DNA from: Methylibium sp. NZG | Lineage (GTDB): Bacteria; Pseudomonadota; Gammaproteobacteria; Burkholderiales; Burkholderiaceae_C | Length of the DNA: 64,000 nt | Reading direction: 5' to 3' | NCBI GenBank assembly: GCA_001263235.1 | Contig: LGRD01000030.1 | Span: forward strand, 248,001 to 312,000 | In this document: positions 48,582-57,434 of the stretch, one piece after another | How the letters are laid out: every line of letters starts with the position of its first letter | Numbering within the stretch: the stretch's first letter is position 1 | Notes under the pieces: model-generated | Seen by the model: only the letters and a program-made list of their open reading frames with translations | Databases searched by the model: none | Told to the model about the DNA's origin: nothing | Program-made: the position numbers and the translations under genes

Positions 48582-49340
48582 TCACACCTGCATCGAATAG
48601 CCACCGTCCACCGGAATCGCCACGCCGGTCACGAAGTCCGACGCCGCGCTCGCGAGGAACACCGCCACGCCGGCCAGGTCGTCCGCCCTGCCCCAGCGGC
48701 CGGCCGGCGTGCGCGCCAGCACCCGCTCGTTCAGGCCGGCGACGTCGATACGCGCCTGTTGCGTCAGCTCGGTGTCGATCCAGCCTGGCAACACCGCGTT
48801 GACCTGGATGTGGTCGGTCGCCCAGGCCGCCGCCAGCGACTTGGTGAGTTGCACCACCCCGCCCTTGCTAGCGCCGTAGACCGGTGCGAACGACGCACCG
48901 AAGATCGACAGCATCGAGCCGATGTTGATCACCTTGCCGCCGCCTGCGTGCTTGAAGTGTGGGTACGCCGCGCGCGAACACAGGAAGGCGCTGGTCAGGT
49001 TGGTGTCCATCACCGTTTTCCACTCGGCCAACGACAGCGCTTGCGCCGGCTTGCGGATGTTGGTCCCGGCGTTGTTGACGAGGATGTCGATGCGGCCGCA
49101 GCGCCTTGCGGTCTCGGCAAAGAGTTGCTCGACAGAGGCTTCATCAGTCACGTCCGCTTGCAGCCCGATCGGCTCGCCGCCGAAGGCCGCCAACTCGACG
49201 ACGGCCTGAGCCGACTTGTCGGCATTGCGACCCGCCACCACCACCCGCGCCCCGGCTTGCGCCAGCCCGCGCGCCATGCCCAGCCCGATACCACCATTGC
49301 CGCCGGTCACGATCGCAACCTTGCCATTCAAATCGAACAT
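48582..49340 (-). CDS. SDR family oxidoreductase (gluconate 5-dehydrogenase / KduD-like)
   Basis: 252-residue classical SDR: TGGNGGIGLGMARGLAQAG cofactor motif (about 13-30), NNAGTNIRKP, catalytic Ser in NIGSMLSIFG and Tyr/Lys in YGASKGG, and the C-terminal PVDGGYSMQV. The NNAGTNIRKP and GSMLSIFG wording matches the gluconate-5-dehydrogenase/KduD subgroup, which reduces keto-sugar acids. The actual substrate is unproven. CAGGAG lies 7 bases before the ATG, after the terminator of the upstream tRNA. Confidence 0.87.
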   Translation of the reverse strand: MFDLNGKVAIVTGGNGGIGLGMARGLAQAGARVVVAGRNADKSAQAVVELAAFGGEPIGLQADVTDEASVEQLFAETARRCGRIDILVNNAGTNIRKPAQALSLAEWKTVMDTNLTSAFLCSRAAYPHFKHAGGGKVINIGSMLSIFGASFAPVYGASKGGVVQLTKSLAAAWATDHIQVNAVLPGWIDTELTQQARIDVAGLNERVLARTPAGRWGRADDLAGVAVFLASAASDFVTGVAIPVDGGYSMQV

Positions 49341-49383
49341 CGATGCGCTCCTGATGCGCCGCAGACATGCCACGCAAAGACAA

Positions 49384-49415
49384 AGGCCCGGCACTGCGAA
49401 TGCAATGCCGGGCCT
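49384..49415 (-). terminator. Rho-independent terminator of the tRNA-Val gene
   Basis: Strong hairpin read on the minus strand: 14-bp stem (AGGCCCGGCATTGC with its complement, one G-T pair), tetraloop ATTC, followed by TTTGTCTTTG. It lies 7 bases downstream of the tRNA 3' end and before the SDR gene. Confidence 0.85.
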
Positions 49416-49422
49416 GCCGATG

Positions 49423-49497
49423 TGGTGGGTGGTGCAGGGTTTGAACCTGCGACCCCTGCCGTGTGAAGGCAGTGCTCTACCGCTGAGCTAACCACCC
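49423..49497 (-). tRNA. tRNA-Val (anticodon CAC)
   Basis: 75 bases including an encoded CCA. A clean cloverleaf folds: acceptor GGGTGGT/ACCACCC, D stem GCTC/GAGC, anticodon stem CTGCC/GGCAG with loop TTCACAC (anticodon CAC, codon GUG), variable loop GGGTC, T stem GCAGG/CCTGC with loop TTCAAAC, discriminator A. A strong terminator follows. GUG is the dominant valine codon class in this GC-rich genome, so a dedicated CAC tRNA fits. Confidence 0.97.
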
Positions 49498-49580
49498 TGA
49501 AGACTGTCGGATGAACTTCCGGGGGGTTCCGAGTCGGTGGGCCTCGCACCTGGAGACGGCGCCTCGAAAACAGCCGCAAA

Positions 49581-50300
49581 TTATGCCACACCGTCGGTCA
49601 CGAGCACCCGCCACGCTGTTCTGCCGCCGCTGGCCTTGTCGAGCTCGGCGAGCATCTGCGCATGGGCGGCAGCCTCGGCCTCGTCGGCTTCGATCACGAG
49701 CAAGTCGAGCGCCGCAAAGTCGAGCGCTTCGACGCGCAGTTCCGTGGTGTCGTGCGACTCGGCAGCGTCGATGACCAGCGAGTCCTGCCCGCGCGTCATG
49801 CGGATGTAGACCTCGGCGAGCAAGCCGGCGTCGAGCAGCGCGCCGTGCAATTCGCGGTGCGAGCTGTCGACCTCCAACCGCCGGCACAGCGCATCGAGCG
49901 AGTTCGCCTTGCCCGGGAACATCTCGCGCGCCATGAACAGGCTGTCGGTGACCTGGGCCACCACGCTGTCGAGCTTGGGTCGGTCGACGCGCCGCAGCTC
50001 GTGGTTCAGGAAGCCGATGTCGAACGCCGCGTTGTGGATGATGACCTCAGCCCCGCGCAGGTAGGCCAAAAGCTCGTCGGCGACGCTGGCGAACAGCGGC
50101 TTGTCGGCGAGGAACTCGTCGCTCAGCCCGTGGATGGCGAACGCGCCTTCGCTGTTGGGTCGCTCGGGGTTCAGATAGACGTGCAGGTTGTTGCCCGACA
50201 GGCGCCGGTTCAGCATCTCGATGCAGCCGATCTCGATCACGCGGTCGCCGGCCTCGGCGCTCAGGCCGGTGGTTTCGGTGTCGAGAAAGATCTGCCTCAT
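49581..50300 (-). CDS. dnaQ: DNA polymerase III epsilon subunit (proofreading exonuclease)
   Basis: 3'-5' exonuclease of the replicative polymerase. 239 residues with ExoI (FLDTETTGL, residues 5-13), ExoII ([14 protein letters not shown]) and ExoIII-epsilon ([18 protein letters not shown]) motifs, so the catalytic acidic residues and His are intact. The C-terminal tail is the alpha-binding part. The ATG overlaps the lgt stop (ATGA), giving a coupled lgt-dnaQ pair. Confidence 0.95.
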   Translation of the reverse strand: MRQIFLDTETTGLSAEAGDRVIEIGCIEMLNRRLSGNNLHVYLNPERPNSEGAFAIHGLSDEFLADKPLFASVADELLAYLRGAEVIIHNAAFDIGFLNHELRRVDRPKLDSVVAQVTDSLFMAREMFPGKANSLDALCRRLEVDSSHRELHGALLDAGLLAEVYIRMTRGQDSLVIDAAESHDTTELRVEALDFAALDLLVIEADEAEAAAHAQMLAELDKASGGRTAWRVLVTDGVA

Positions 50301-51091
50301 GTCGTTCCCCGGCCGCGCCACCACAACCAGCCGCCGGCTACGATCATCGGCACGCACAGCCACTGGCCCATGCTCATGTTGAGGGCAAGCAAGCCCAGAA
50401 AACTGTCGGGCTCGCGGAAGTACTCGGCGATGAACCGGAACACACCGTAGCCAATGAGGAACATGCCAGACACCTGGCCCAGCCCGCGCCGCTTCTTGGC
50501 GTACCACCAAAGCAGCACGAACAGCAGCAACCCTTCGAGCGCGAACTGGTACAGCGGCGACGGGTGGCGCGCGATGTCGGTGCCCGACTGCGGAAAGCGC
50601 ATCGCCCACGGCAGGCTCGGGTCGGCCGCGCGGCCCCACAACTCGCCGTTGATGAAGTTACCGATGCGGCCCGACGCAAGGCCCGTGGGCACGCACGGCG
50701 CGATCAGGTCGGTGACGTTCAGGAACGGCCGCCCCTTGGCGCGCGCAAACCACGCCATCGCACCCAGCACGCCCAGCAGGCCACCGTGGAATGCCATGCC
50801 GCCCTTCCACACCGCGAAGATCTCCAGCGGGTTGGCGGCGTAGTAGCCGGGTTTGTAGAACAGCACGTAGCCGAGTCGGCCACCAATCACCACGCCGAGC
50901 ACGCCGTAGAACAGCAGGTCCTCCACGTCGCGCCGCGTCCAGCCGGCCTGCGCGAAGTGCGGCAGCTTCACACGCCGTGCGCCGAGCCAGATGAACAGCC
51001 CGAAGGCTGCCAGGTACGTCAGGCCGTACCAATGGATCGCCACCGGGCCGAGCTGCAAGGCGATGGGGCTGAACTGGGGATGAACGAGCAT
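50297..51091 (-). CDS. lgt: Prolipoprotein diacylglyceryl transferase
   Basis: Inner-membrane enzyme that attaches diacylglycerol to the lipobox Cys of prolipoproteins, first step of lipoprotein maturation. 264 residues with seven hydrophobic helices. The Lgt signature [14 protein letters not shown] is complete, the catalytic HGGLLG (after KGGMAF) and the conserved HPSPLYQF are present. The start gives [23 protein letters not shown]-like family N-terminus. Upstream extension of the frame is not supported. Confidence 0.96.
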   Translation of the reverse strand: MLVHPQFSPIALQLGPVAIHWYGLTYLAAFGLFIWLGARRVKLPHFAQAGWTRRDVEDLLFYGVLGVVIGGRLGYVLFYKPGYYAANPLEIFAVWKGGMAFHGGLLGVLGAMAWFARAKGRPFLNVTDLIAPCVPTGLASGRIGNFINGELWGRAADPSLPWAMRFPQSGTDIARHPSPLYQFALEGLLLFVLLWWYAKKRRGLGQVSGMFLIGYGVFRFIAEYFREPDSFLGLLALNMSMGQWLCVPMIVAGGWLWWRGRGTT

Positions 51092-51200
51092 GGGGCGGGG
51101 TGGTGGCGACGCAGCGCGAACGATACCCGATGGCTTGTGCGGCCCATCGGCCGACTCGCAGCGCCGCGCATTGCCCCGATGCGCCGCGGTCAGCCCACGC

Positions 51201-52154
51201 CTAGGCAGCGCGCGGTCTCGCGCTTCGCTCGCGCACGAAGTCAACGAAGCGCAGCACAGCCGGCGGCGCGTCGGCGGGCCAGACCAGGCTGGTCTCGCTC
51301 CGAGGCGCCGCGTCGGCCAGTGCAGCGGGCAGCGGCCGGTACACGACGCCGGCACGTTGCAACAACGTCATCGAGCGAGGCACCCACGCCAAGCCCAGCC
51401 CGGCGGAGACGAGGTTGACGATCGTCTGCATCTGAATCGCCTCCTGCGCGATCGTCGGCGTGACGCCGTGCCGGTGATAGAACGCCAGCACCGCGTCGTA
51501 CAGCGAGGGCGCGATCAGGCGTGGGAATATCACCAGCGGCTGGGCCAGCAAGGTGGCTGCCTTCAAGCGCACCGCAGACGACCACGGCAGCGAGGTCGGC
51601 AACGCCAGCAGCAGCGGCTCGCCGCCGAGCGACAGGCGCTGCAGACCGGTCGAACCGTCCGGCGCCATGCCGGGTGCGTGCAACAGAAAGCCGGCGTCGA
51701 GTTCGCGCTGGGCGAACGCCGCCAGTTGAACGTCGCCGGTGGCCTCGCGCAATGCGACCGACACGGCCGGGTTCGCATCGCGAAACTGCAGCAGCCAGCC
51801 CGGCAAGGGGCCGAAGCCAACGGTCGAGACAAACCCCAGCCGCACCCGGCCCGTTTCGCCCAGCGATGCGGCGCTGGCCACCGCGGGCAGCGCCGCAGCC
51901 TGCCGCAGCAACTGCCGCACCGGCTCGACCAGCGCCGCGCCGGCGGCCGTCAGCGCCACGCCGCGGCGGCTGCGCTCGAACACCGGGTGGCCGAGGCGAC
52001 GTTCGAGTTGCTGCATTGCCAGGCTCAGCGGCGGCTGGGTCATGTGCAGCTGCGCGGCGGCGCGGCCGAAGTGCAGCGTCTCGGCCAGCGTCAGGAACTG
52101 GCGCCACAGGCGCAGTTCGATGGCCGCATCGGTCGGTGCGTCGAGATCGCTCAT
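51201..52154 (-). CDS. LysR-type transcriptional regulator, divergent from ilvD
   Basis: 317 residues. N-terminal winged helix-turn-helix (about 13-72: [40 protein letters not shown]), then a periplasmic-binding-like effector domain (about 98-310, [18 protein letters not shown]). The pattern resembles LTTRs for aromatic or branched-chain metabolism genes. The ATG used is two codons after a TTG. The gene lies head to head with ilvD, 104 bases apart, so control of ilvD is a reasonable guess but unproven. Confidence 0.9.
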   Translation of the reverse strand: MSDLDAPTDAAIELRLWRQFLTLAETLHFGRAAAQLHMTQPPLSLAMQQLERRLGHPVFERSRRGVALTAAGAALVEPVRQLLRQAAALPAVASAASLGETGRVRLGFVSTVGFGPLPGWLLQFRDANPAVSVALREATGDVQLAAFAQRELDAGFLLHAPGMAPDGSTGLQRLSLGGEPLLLALPTSLPWSSAVRLKAATLLAQPLVIFPRLIAPSLYDAVLAFYHRHGVTPTIAQEAIQMQTIVNLVSAGLGLAWVPRSMTLLQRAGVVYRPLPAALADAAPRSETSLVWPADAPPAVLRFVDFVRERSARPRAA

Positions 52155-52163
52155 TTGCAAAGC

Positions 52164-52187
52164 ATATCAATCACGCCATCCAGATAT
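52164..52187. promoter_or_regulatory. Possible LysR-type operator between the LTTR gene and ilvD
   Basis: Inverted ATATC-N14-GATAT, with an AT-rich centre, 10 bases before the LysR gene start and 72 before ilvD. LysR proteins typically bind such interrupted palindromes (T-N11-A cores) close to their own promoter. The spacing is slightly unusual, so this is a candidate only. Confidence 0.4.
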
Positions 52188-52258
52188 ATTGGACGAGCCC
52201 GTGGTCGCGCTGGATACTGTGCGCTCCAGCGTCGTCCACCCATCACCAACGCCCCACC

Positions 52259-53941
52259 ATGAAGATCAACCGCCGCTCCGCCAACATCACCGAAGGCGTC
52301 GCCCGCGCGCCCAACCGGTCCATGTACTACGCCCTCGGCTACGAGGAGGGCGACTTCAAGAAACCGATGATCGGCGTGGCAAACGGCCACTCCACCATCA
52401 CGCCGTGCAACTCGGGCCTGCAGAAGCTCGCCGATGCGGCCGTGGCCGGCATCGAGGCGGCGGGCGGCAACGCGCAGATCTTCGGCACGCCGACCATCAG
52501 CGACGGCATGGCGATGGGCACCGAAGGCATGAAGTACAGCCTGGTGTCGCGCGAGGTGATCGCAGACTGCATCGAGACCTGCGTCGGTGGCCAGTGGATG
52601 GACGGCGTGCTGGTGGTCGGCGGCTGCGACAAGAACATGCCCGGCGGCATGATGGGCATCCTGCGCGCCAACGTGCCGGCGGTCTATGTGTACGGCGGCA
52701 CCATCCTGCCTGGCCGCTACAAGGACAAGGACCTCAACATCGTCAGCGTCTTCGAGGCCGTCGGCCAGTTCAGCGCCGGCAACATGAGCGAAGAAGACTT
52801 CTGCCAGATCGAGCGGCGCGCCATTCCCGGCAGCGGATCGTGCGGCGGCATGTACACCGCCAACACCATGAGCTCGGCCTTCGAGGCGCTGGGCATGAGC
52901 CTGCCGTACTCGAGCACCATGGCCAACGTGCACGACGAGATCGTGGCGCACACGCGCGAGGCGGCGCGCGTGCTGGTCGAGGCTGTGAAGGCCGACCTGA
53001 AGCCGCGCGACATCGTCACGCGCAAGGCAATCGAGAACGCGATTGCGGTGGTGATGGCCACCGGCGGCTCGACCAACGCCGTGCTGCACTTTTTGGCCAT
53101 CGCCCACGCGGCCGAGGTCGAGTGGACGATCGACGACTTCGAGCGCATGCGCCAGAAGGTGCCGGTGCTGTGCGACCTGAAGCCTTCGGGCCAGTTCCTC
53201 GCGGTCGATTTGCACAAGGCGGGCGGCATTCCGCAGGTGATGAAGGTGCTGCTCAATGCCGGGCTGCTGCACGGCGACTGCATGACGATCACCGGCAAGA
53301 CCGTGGCGCAGAACCTGGCCGACGTGCCCGACGCGCCGCGTGCCGACCAGGGCGTGATCCGCCCTATCGACAAGCCCATGTACGAACACGGCCACCTCGC
53401 GATCCTGCGCGGCAACCTGGCGCCTGAGGGCTGCGTGGCCAAGATCACCGGCCTGAAGAACCCGGTGATCACTGGCCCGGCGCGGGTGTTCGACGACGAA
53501 CAGTCGGCGATGGCGGCCATCATGGCGCGCAAGATCATCGCTGGCGATGTGCTGGTGCTGCGCTACCTCGGGCCGAAGGGCGCGCCAGGCATGCCCGAAA
53601 TGCTGGCGCCCACGGGCGCGCTGATCGGCCAGGGGCTGGGCGAATCGGTCGGGTTGATCACCGACGGGCGGTTCTCAGGTGGCACCTGGGGCATGGTGGT
53701 CGGCCATGTGGCGCCCGAGGCGTATGCCGGCGGCAACATTGCGCTGATCCAAGAAGGCGACTCGATCACGATCGACGCGCACACGCTCAGCCTGCAACTC
53801 AACATCGACGACGCCGAACTGGTTCGCCGCCGCGCAGCGTGGAAGCAACCCAAGCCTCGCTACGTGCGCGGCGTGCTCGCCAAGTTCGCGAAGAATGCGT
53901 CGAGCGCCAGCACCGGTGCGGTGCTCGACCGCTTCGAGTGA
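52259..53941 (+). CDS. ilvD: Dihydroxy-acid dehydratase
   Basis: Third step of valine, isoleucine and (via valine) leucine and pantothenate synthesis: dehydrates 2,3-dihydroxy-acids. 560 residues. Fe-S cluster cysteines are visible at Cys50 ([11 protein letters not shown]), Cys123 ([11 protein letters not shown]) and Cys195 ([14 protein letters not shown]). The Mg/substrate motif [15 protein letters not shown] and [10 protein letters not shown] near the end are intact. ATG start at the usual [13 protein letters not shown]. It is monocistronic in this window. Confidence 0.97.
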   Translation: MKINRRSANITEGVARAPNRSMYYALGYEEGDFKKPMIGVANGHSTITPCNSGLQKLADAAVAGIEAAGGNAQIFGTPTISDGMAMGTEGMKYSLVSREVIADCIETCVGGQWMDGVLVVGGCDKNMPGGMMGILRANVPAVYVYGGTILPGRYKDKDLNIVSVFEAVGQFSAGNMSEEDFCQIERRAIPGSGSCGGMYTANTMSSAFEALGMSLPYSSTMANVHDEIVAHTREAARVLVEAVKADLKPRDIVTRKAIENAIAVVMATGGSTNAVLHFLAIAHAAEVEWTIDDFERMRQKVPVLCDLKPSGQFLAVDLHKAGGIPQVMKVLLNAGLLHGDCMTITGKTVAQNLADVPDAPRADQGVIRPIDKPMYEHGHLAILRGNLAPEGCVAKITGLKNPVITGPARVFDDEQSAMAAIMARKIIAGDVLVLRYLGPKGAPGMPEMLAPTGALIGQGLGESVGLITDGRFSGGTWGMVVGHVAPEAYAGGNIALIQEGDSITIDAHTLSLQLNIDDAELVRRRAAWKQPKPRYVRGVLAKFAKNASSASTGAVLDRFE

Positions 53942-53967
53942 TACGGCTCGGGTGACGGGTACCGGGT

Positions 53968-53988
53968 GGCGTCGGCCTGCCCGACGCC
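53968..53988. terminator. Convergent hairpin between ilvD and the small Trp-rich gene
   Basis: Perfect 8-bp inverted repeat GGCGTCGG / CCGACGCC with loop CCTGC, 26 bases after the ilvD stop and 3 bases before the opposite gene's stop. It has no T-run; probably a shared terminator. Confidence 0.5.
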
Positions 53989-53991
53989 GCG

Positions 53992-54267
53992 CTACTGCGA
54001 GCGGCGCTTGCGGCGGGACTTGTGGACGAGGCCCAGCGCTTCGAGGTTCTTCTTGCGGCGGTCCTGCTTTTTGTCTTCCATTTTTTCCATTTCGCGCCGC
54101 TTGTTCAGGCCGCTCGCGTCGGCCCACGCCCACCAGGCGATGCCCAGCAGAAACGGCAGCACGAACTTCCACAGGTCGCCGAACAGGTTCCAGGTCCAGT
54201 TGGCCGGCGGGCCGATGCCTGCCAGGTTCAGCAGTACCAGCAACACTCCCAAGATGACGAACCACAT
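53992..54267 (-). CDS. Small Trp-rich membrane protein (TIGR04438-like)
   Basis: 91 residues: a first transmembrane helix (about 1-20, WFVILGVLLVLLNLAGI), a Trp-rich short loop (GPPANWTWNLFGDLWKF), a second helix (LPFLLGIAWWAWADA), then a strongly basic cytoplasmic tail (KRREMEKMEDKKQDRRKKN). This matches the betaproteobacterial 'small Trp-rich protein' family, whose function is unknown. GGAGGT 6 bases before the ATG fixes the start. It is divergent from the cytochrome c gene. Confidence 0.85.
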   Translation of the reverse strand: MWFVILGVLLVLLNLAGIGPPANWTWNLFGDLWKFVLPFLLGIAWWAWADASGLNKRREMEKMEDKKQDRRKKNLEALGLVHKSRRKRRSQ

Positions 54268-54384
54268 GGCGTTGACCTCCACAAACAGCGCGGGTCGCAT
54301 CAGGCTCGCGGTCAACCGCGGCTTCTACAATCCGTTGAGTCGAATGTAGCGCACGCCTTGCGCGCACCCACCCGAAAGGAACCC

Positions 54385-54693
54385 ATGAAATTGCTCTCAG
54401 TTCTCGCACTTGGCCTGGTTGCAGCGGCCAGCGGCCCGGCATTTGCCAGCGCAGACCTGGCGCAGAAGAAGAACTGCATGGCCTGCCACGCCATCGAAAA
54501 GAAGCTCGTCGGCCCGTCCTACAAGGAAATCGCCGCCAAGTACGCTGGCCAGAAGGACGCCGTCGAGAAGCTGTCGGTGAAGGTCATCAAGGGCGGCGCC
54601 GGTGTGTGGGGCCCTGTGCCGATGCCGGCGAATGCCCAGGTCAGCGAAGCGGAAGCCAAGACGCTGGTCGAGTGGGTGTTGAGCCAGAAGTAG
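54385..54693 (+). CDS. Periplasmic class I cytochrome c (c551/c552-like)
   Basis: 102-residue electron carrier. The signal peptide ends at about residue 21 (GPAFA-SADL). Haem attachment motif CMACH at 31-35, distal Met ligand probably Met80 (GPVPMPANAQ), C-terminal helix AEAKTLVEWVLSQK. The short length and VPMP motif fit cytochrome c551/c552 that passes electrons to terminal oxidases or reductases. AAAGGA lies 6 bases before the ATG; a terminator follows. Confidence 0.93.
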   Translation: MKLLSVLALGLVAAASGPAFASADLAQKKNCMACHAIEKKLVGPSYKEIAAKYAGQKDAVEKLSVKVIKGGAGVWGPVPMPANAQVSEAEAKTLVEWVLSQK

Positions 54694-54716
54694 GGCGAGC
54701 ACCGACGCCATGGACA

Positions 54717-54743
54717 GGCCCCGTTCGCGGTGCCTTTTCTTTT
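54717..54743 (+). terminator. Rho-independent terminator after the cytochrome c gene
   Basis: Hairpin GGCCCCG / CGGTGCC (seven pairs, one mismatch) with loop TTCG, followed directly by TTTTCTTTT. It lies 23 bases after the stop codon and isolates the cytochrome gene from the acyl-CoA operon. Confidence 0.72.
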
Positions 54744-54784
54744 GCGCGGCGTCTGTTTCAGAGGTGAACGGACAGGCAAGGACC

Positions 54785-54808
54785 GACGACGTTCCCGACG
54801 ACGTTCCC
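54785..54808. repeat. Two 12-bp direct repeats upstream of the acyl-CoA operon
   Basis: Two adjacent copies of GACGACGTTCCC, about 45 bases before an 18-bp palindrome in the same promoter region. They may be a regulator or polymerase contact or a chance slippage product. Confidence 0.5.
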
Positions 54809-54852
54809 AATTGACAAGGCCCCGAGCGGCCATGCACACTCCGTCGAAATCT

Positions 54853-54870
54853 ACCAAGCAATTGCTTGGT
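54853..54870. promoter_or_regulatory. Perfect 18-bp palindrome, probable TetR-type operator of the acyl-CoA operon
   Basis: ACCAAGCAATTGCTTGGT is its own reverse complement over 18 bases. It ends 21 bases before the first gene of the seven-gene operon, the place for a repressor site overlapping the promoter or transcription start. Fatty-acid and branched-chain acyl-CoA catabolic operons of Proteobacteria are often controlled by TetR proteins binding such palindromes. No regulator gene lies in the window. Confidence 0.65.
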
Positions 54871-54891
54871 TGAAACAACGCGAGTCGATGA

Positions 54892-55785
54892 ATGGCGCAA
54901 TACGGTTCGGTCTTCCAGGCGGGCTTGTTCGCCGGCCAGGTGGTGGTGGTGACCGGCGGCGGCTCGGGCATCGGACGCTGCACGGCGCACGAGCTGGCGT
55001 CGCTCGGCGCGGCCGTCGCCATCGTCGGGCGAAAGCTCGAAAAGCTCGACGCGGTGCGCGTCGAGATCGAATCGACCGGCGCGGTGTGCTCAACCCACGT
55101 CTGCGACATCCGTGAAGAAGCCGCCGTGCGAGCCACCGTCGAAGCCGTGCTCCAGCGGCACGGTCGCATCGACGCGCTGGTCAACAACGCGGGCGGGCAG
55201 TTCCCGTCGCCGCTGTCGATGATCAGCGCCAAGGGCTGGGACGCGGTGGTGCGCAACAATCTGACCGGCGGCTTTCTGATGGCGCGGGAGTGCGTCACGC
55301 AGTGGATGGCGGCCCGCGGTGGAGCGGTGGTCAACATCATTGCCGACATCTGGGGCGGCATGCCCGGCATGGCGCACTCGGGCGCGGCGCGGGCGGGCAT
55401 GCTCAACTTCACCGAGACAGCGGCGCTGGAATGGGCGCCGGTGCGCGTGAACGCGGTCGCGCCCGGCTGGATCGCCTCCAGCGGCATGGACCAATACCCG
55501 CCGCAGATGACCGAGACGATCCAGAACATGCACACACTGGTACCGCTGCAGCGGCTGGGTACCGAGAGCGAGGTGTCGGCGGCGATCACGTTTTTGCTGT
55601 CGCCGGCCGCGGCGTTCATCTCCGGCGCCTGCCTGCGCGTCGACGGCGCCGCGCCGAACGCCAAGCGCATCTGGCCGCAGGTCGGCACCGGCGGCAGCAC
55701 GGCGGCGTTCGATGGCTTCCACCTGGCCACAACGCCGAAAGTTCTGCAAGGCAAGGCCGCGCGGTCCGGCCCGGCGACGGGCTGA
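54892..55785 (+). CDS. SDR oxidoreductase resembling peroxisomal trans-2-enoyl-CoA / dienoyl-CoA reductases (AtuB position)
   Basis: 297 residues. Cofactor motif TGGGSGIGRCTAHELASLG (about 21-39) and NNAGGQFPSP. At the place of the usual SDR Tyr-x3-Lys it reads HSGAARAG, with His for Tyr and Arg for Lys. The same motif occurs in mammalian PECR-type enoyl-CoA reductases, and the following FTETAALEWAPVRVNAVAPGW segment also fits that group. So an enoyl- or dienoyl-CoA reductase is more likely than a classical alcohol dehydrogenase. It is first gene of the operon; the order matches atuB of citronellol degradation. Confidence 0.82.
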   Translation: MAQYGSVFQAGLFAGQVVVVTGGGSGIGRCTAHELASLGAAVAIVGRKLEKLDAVRVEIESTGAVCSTHVCDIREEAAVRATVEAVLQRHGRIDALVNNAGGQFPSPLSMISAKGWDAVVRNNLTGGFLMARECVTQWMAARGGAVVNIIADIWGGMPGMAHSGAARAGMLNFTETAALEWAPVRVNAVAPGWIASSGMDQYPPQMTETIQNMHTLVPLQRLGTESEVSAAITFLLSPAAAFISGACLRVDGAAPNAKRIWPQVGTGGSTAAFDGFHLATTPKVLQGKAARSGPATG

Positions 55786-55789
55786 GCGC

Positions 55790-57403
55790 GTGCCGACGCT
55801 CGACCTCCGGCTCGACACCGGCAGCGCTGCCTTCGCCGAGAACCGTGCTCACGGGCTTGGACTGATCGAGCAACTGCGCGCAATCGAAGCGCGCACGCGC
55901 CAGGCCAGCGCGCGCGCGCAGCCGTTGTTCGACAAGCGCGGCCAGTTGCTGCCGCGCGAGCGCGTGGCACGTTTGCTCGACCCGGGCGTGCCGTTTCTCG
56001 AACTGTCTTCATTGGCCGGCTGGTTACAGGACGTGCCCGACCCGCAGGCCTCGGTGCCCGGCGGCGGCGCGATCGTGGGCATCGGCGTGGCCGCCGGCAC
56101 GCGCGTGATGGTGGTGGCCGACGACGCCGGCATCGACGCCGGTGCGCTGCAGCCGCTCGGCCTCGAAAAGCTGCAACGCGCGCAGGACGTGGCGCTTGAG
56201 AATCGGCTGCCCTTCATCCACCTCGTCGAGTCGGCCGGCGCGAACTTGCTGAAGTACCGCGTCGAGCAATTTGTCCATGGCGGCGGCTTGTTCTATCGGC
56301 TCGCGAGGTTGTCGGCTGCGGGCTTGCCGGTGCTGGCGGTGGTGCACGGCTCGTCCACCGCGGGCGGCGCCTACATGACGGGGCTGTCCGACCACGTGAT
56401 CCTGGTGCGCGGCCGCGCGCGCGCCTTCTTGGCCGGGCCGCCGCTGCTGAAGGCCGCCACCGGCGAGGTGGCGACCGACGAAGCGCTGGGCGGTGCCGAC
56501 ATGCACTCCACCGTCTCCGGCCTCGGCGAGTACGTGGCCGACGACGACGCGCACGCGCTCGGCCTGGCACGAGAGTTGATCGGCGCCTGGGGCTGGCAGC
56601 CGGCGCCGATGTGGCCCGATGGCCCCGAACCGCGCTTCGACGCCGAAGATCTCATCGGCCTGTTCGCGCCGGACTTCAAGAAGCCGGTCGAGATGCGCCA
56701 CGTGATTGCGCGTGTGGTGGACGGCTCGGACTTCCTCGAATTCAAGCCGGACTACGGCCCGGCGTCGGTGTGCGGGTACGCAGCCATCGCCGGTTTTCGC
56801 GTCGGCATCGTCACCAACAACGGCCCGATCGACCCGGCCGGCAGCACCAAGATCACGCACTTCATCCAGGCCTGCTGCCAGACCGGCACGCCGCTGATCT
56901 ACCTGCAGAACACGACCGGCTTCATCGTCGGCACGGAAGCCGAACGCGCCGGCATGATCAAGCACGGCTCGAAACAGATCCAGGCGCTGTCGAACGCCAA
57001 TGTGCCGCAGATCACCGTGCAATGCGGCGCGTCGTTCGGGGCGGGCAACTACGGCATGTGCGGGCGCGGCTTCCACCCGCGCTTCGTGTTCAGCTGGCCC
57101 AACGCCCGCACCGCGGTGATGGGCCCGCAGCAAGCCGCCGGCACGATGGAGATCGTGATGCGCGAGGGCGCGGCGCGCAAAGGCGAGCCGGTGGATGAAG
57201 CCAAGCTCGCCGCGCTGACGGGCAAGATCATCAGCACTTTCGAGCGCCAGATGCACGCCTTCTACACCTCGGGCCTGCTGCTCGACGACGGCGTGATCGA
57301 CCCGCGTGACACGCGCCGCGTGCTCGCATTGAGCTTGGCGCTGTGCGACGAAGCCGCGCGCCGCAACGTGCGCCCGATGCAGTTCGGCGTCGCGAGACCC
57401 TGA
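55790..57403 (+). CDS. Acyl-CoA carboxylase beta (carboxyltransferase) subunit, AtuC-like
   Basis: 537 residues, biotin-dependent carboxyltransferase. The N-terminal crotonase-like half contains FIHLVESAGANLLKY, then the FVHGGGLFYRLARLSA segment and HGSSTAGGAYMTGLSD. The C-terminal half has TNNGPIDPAGSTKITHF and GASFGAGNYGMCGRGF. In methylcrotonyl-CoA carboxylases a bulky Phe sits where this protein has the GGG stretch. Small residues there are linked to longer branched substrates such as geranyl-CoA, so AtuC-like geranyl-CoA carboxylase is favoured over LiuB. GTG start 4 bases after the SDR stop. Confidence 0.85.
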   Translation: MPTLDLRLDTGSAAFAENRAHGLGLIEQLRAIEARTRQASARAQPLFDKRGQLLPRERVARLLDPGVPFLELSSLAGWLQDVPDPQASVPGGGAIVGIGVAAGTRVMVVADDAGIDAGALQPLGLEKLQRAQDVALENRLPFIHLVESAGANLLKYRVEQFVHGGGLFYRLARLSAAGLPVLAVVHGSSTAGGAYMTGLSDHVILVRGRARAFLAGPPLLKAATGEVATDEALGGADMHSTVSGLGEYVADDDAHALGLARELIGAWGWQPAPMWPDGPEPRFDAEDLIGLFAPDFKKPVEMRHVIARVVDGSDFLEFKPDYGPASVCGYAAIAGFRVGIVTNNGPIDPAGSTKITHFIQACCQTGTPLIYLQNTTGFIVGTEAERAGMIKHGSKQIQALSNANVPQITVQCGASFGAGNYGMCGRGFHPRFVFSWPNARTAVMGPQQAAGTMEIVMREGAARKGEPVDEAKLAALTGKIISTFERQMHAFYTSGLLLDDGVIDPRDTRRVLALSLALCDEAARRNVRPMQFGVARP

Positions 57404-57434
57404 TCTTCTTTGTCACCTTACGGAGCCGACTTCG

